In this document: positions 63,320-64,000 of the stretch, piece by piece | Position numbering within the stretch: the stretch's first letter is position 1 | How the letters are laid out: each line of letters begins with the position of its first letter | Assembly: GCA_903838355.1 (NCBI GenBank) | Contig: CAILYC010000018.1 | Location: forward strand, 1-64,000 | Source of the DNA: an uncultured Burkholderiales bacterium | GTDB taxonomy: Bacteria; Pseudomonadota; Gammaproteobacteria; Burkholderiales; Burkholderiaceae_C | Direction of reading: 5' to 3' | Length of the DNA: 64,000 bases | Notes under the pieces: model-generated | Databases searched by the model: none | Told to the model about the DNA's origin: nothing | The model's input: the letters and a program-made list of their open reading frames with translations, nothing else | Translations under genes and position numbers: made by a program

Positions 63320-64000
63320 TCACCCCGTTCGAGGCCATTTTTTCATGAGTGGCACCATGGTGATCATGGTGATGGCCAGCATCGCAATTTCAATAGAATA
63401 GACCATATCATAGCCAAAGGGTGCTTGATAATGCGAATCTAACAAGTCTCTGATCACCCCTCCAGCGGCAATGGCCACCCCTGCCGCCGTGGCTTGAACG
63501 GCGCCCCAAGCACCAAGCGCCAAGCCGCTTTGACCAGGAGGTGCGAGGTTCATGGTTGCCGTGAGCGTGCCGTGTCCAAACAGACCTCCACCAAAGCCAA
63601 TGGCACAGATGCCAATGGCAAACATCAAGGTCGATCCCACCGTGGCAGAAAAAATGACTGCCAAGAAAGCAGGAATGCCACAAAAGGCGCCAATGCTGGC
63701 CATGCGAAACGGATCAAATCCTTTGCTGAGGACGTTGGACGCCAGTGAAAAGCCAAACAGTCCCCCCAAGGCCAAGGTGGCGGTGAGGGCTGTGGTGGCG
63801 CCCACGCTCAAGTGCAGAATCTCTCCACCATAGGGCTCTAGTAAAATGTCCTCCATGCTGAAAGCCATGGTTCCCAAGCCCACGGCAACCAAGCGCCGAA
63901 TGGCTTGGCCACCCTGACAAAACCGCGTCCATGATTCTTGAAAAGTTTCACCCTTGGGCCGTTGACTCAAAGGCACACGAACTCGGCTTTCTTGTTTCCA
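63320..64000 (-). CDS. PucC/LhaA-family MFS protein, C-terminal part (continues beyond window)
   Basis: FSMEDILLEPYGGEILHLSVGATTALTATLALGGLFGFSLAS; GLALGAWGAVQATAAGVAIAAGGVIRD; parallels lhaA (QDIILEPFGGEVLHLNVSFTSTLTALSAAGSL). Confidence 0.9.
   Translation of the reverse strand, partial: WKQESRVRVPLSQRPKGETFQESWTRFCQGGQAIRRLVAVGLGTMAFSMEDILLEPYGGEILHLSVGATTALTATLALGGLFGFSLASNVLSKGFDPFRMASIGAFCGIPAFLAVIFSATVGSTLMFAIGICAIGFGGGLFGHGTLTATMNLAPPGQSGLALGAWGAVQATAAGVAIAAGGVIRDLLDSHYQAPFGYDMVYSIEIAMLAITMITMVPLMKKWPRTG

Overview
The window is dominated by a purple-bacterial photosynthesis gene cluster of about 47 kb, roughly 15.3-62.6 kb. Gene content suggests an aerobic or facultative phototrophic betaproteobacterium of the Burkholderiales (inference). 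The left ~15 kb is accessory: an IS66 fragment with a degraded IS3-type element, four tripartite-tricarboxylate (Bug) receptors, two DHDPS-family lyases, a cupin, a cyclase, an FAD oxidoreductase, an exonuclease/GIY-YIG fusion and a dehydrogenase-GST fusion. The photosynthesis cluster reads: hemA(-) | crtE-crtF-bchC-bchX-bchY-bchZ-pufB-[74-aa ORF]-pufA-pufL-pufM-pufC-crtA-crtD-crtC(+) | bchF-bchN-bchB-bchL-bchM-lhaA-puhA-puhB-puhC-acsF-puhE-crtI-crtB(-) | ppaA/aerR-ppsR(+) | bciB(-) | bchG-PucC-like-bchP(+) | bchH-bchI-bchD(-) | alpha/beta hydrolase-tspO(+) | small membrane ORFs and a third PucC-family gene(-). The most interesting observations are: (i) an uncharacterised single-TM 74-aa ORF with a good RBS between pufB and pufA, resembling LH1-beta but with Gln at the BChl-ligand His position; (ii) a manually readable PpsR regulon, TGTN12AC(A/G), with tandem sites at a fixed 8-bp spacing; (iii) a long pufA-pufL intercistronic hairpin; (iv) several unrelated 9-13-bp tandem repeats at gene junctions of the cluster. 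All calls come from reading the sequence and the supplied ORF track; no database search was run.
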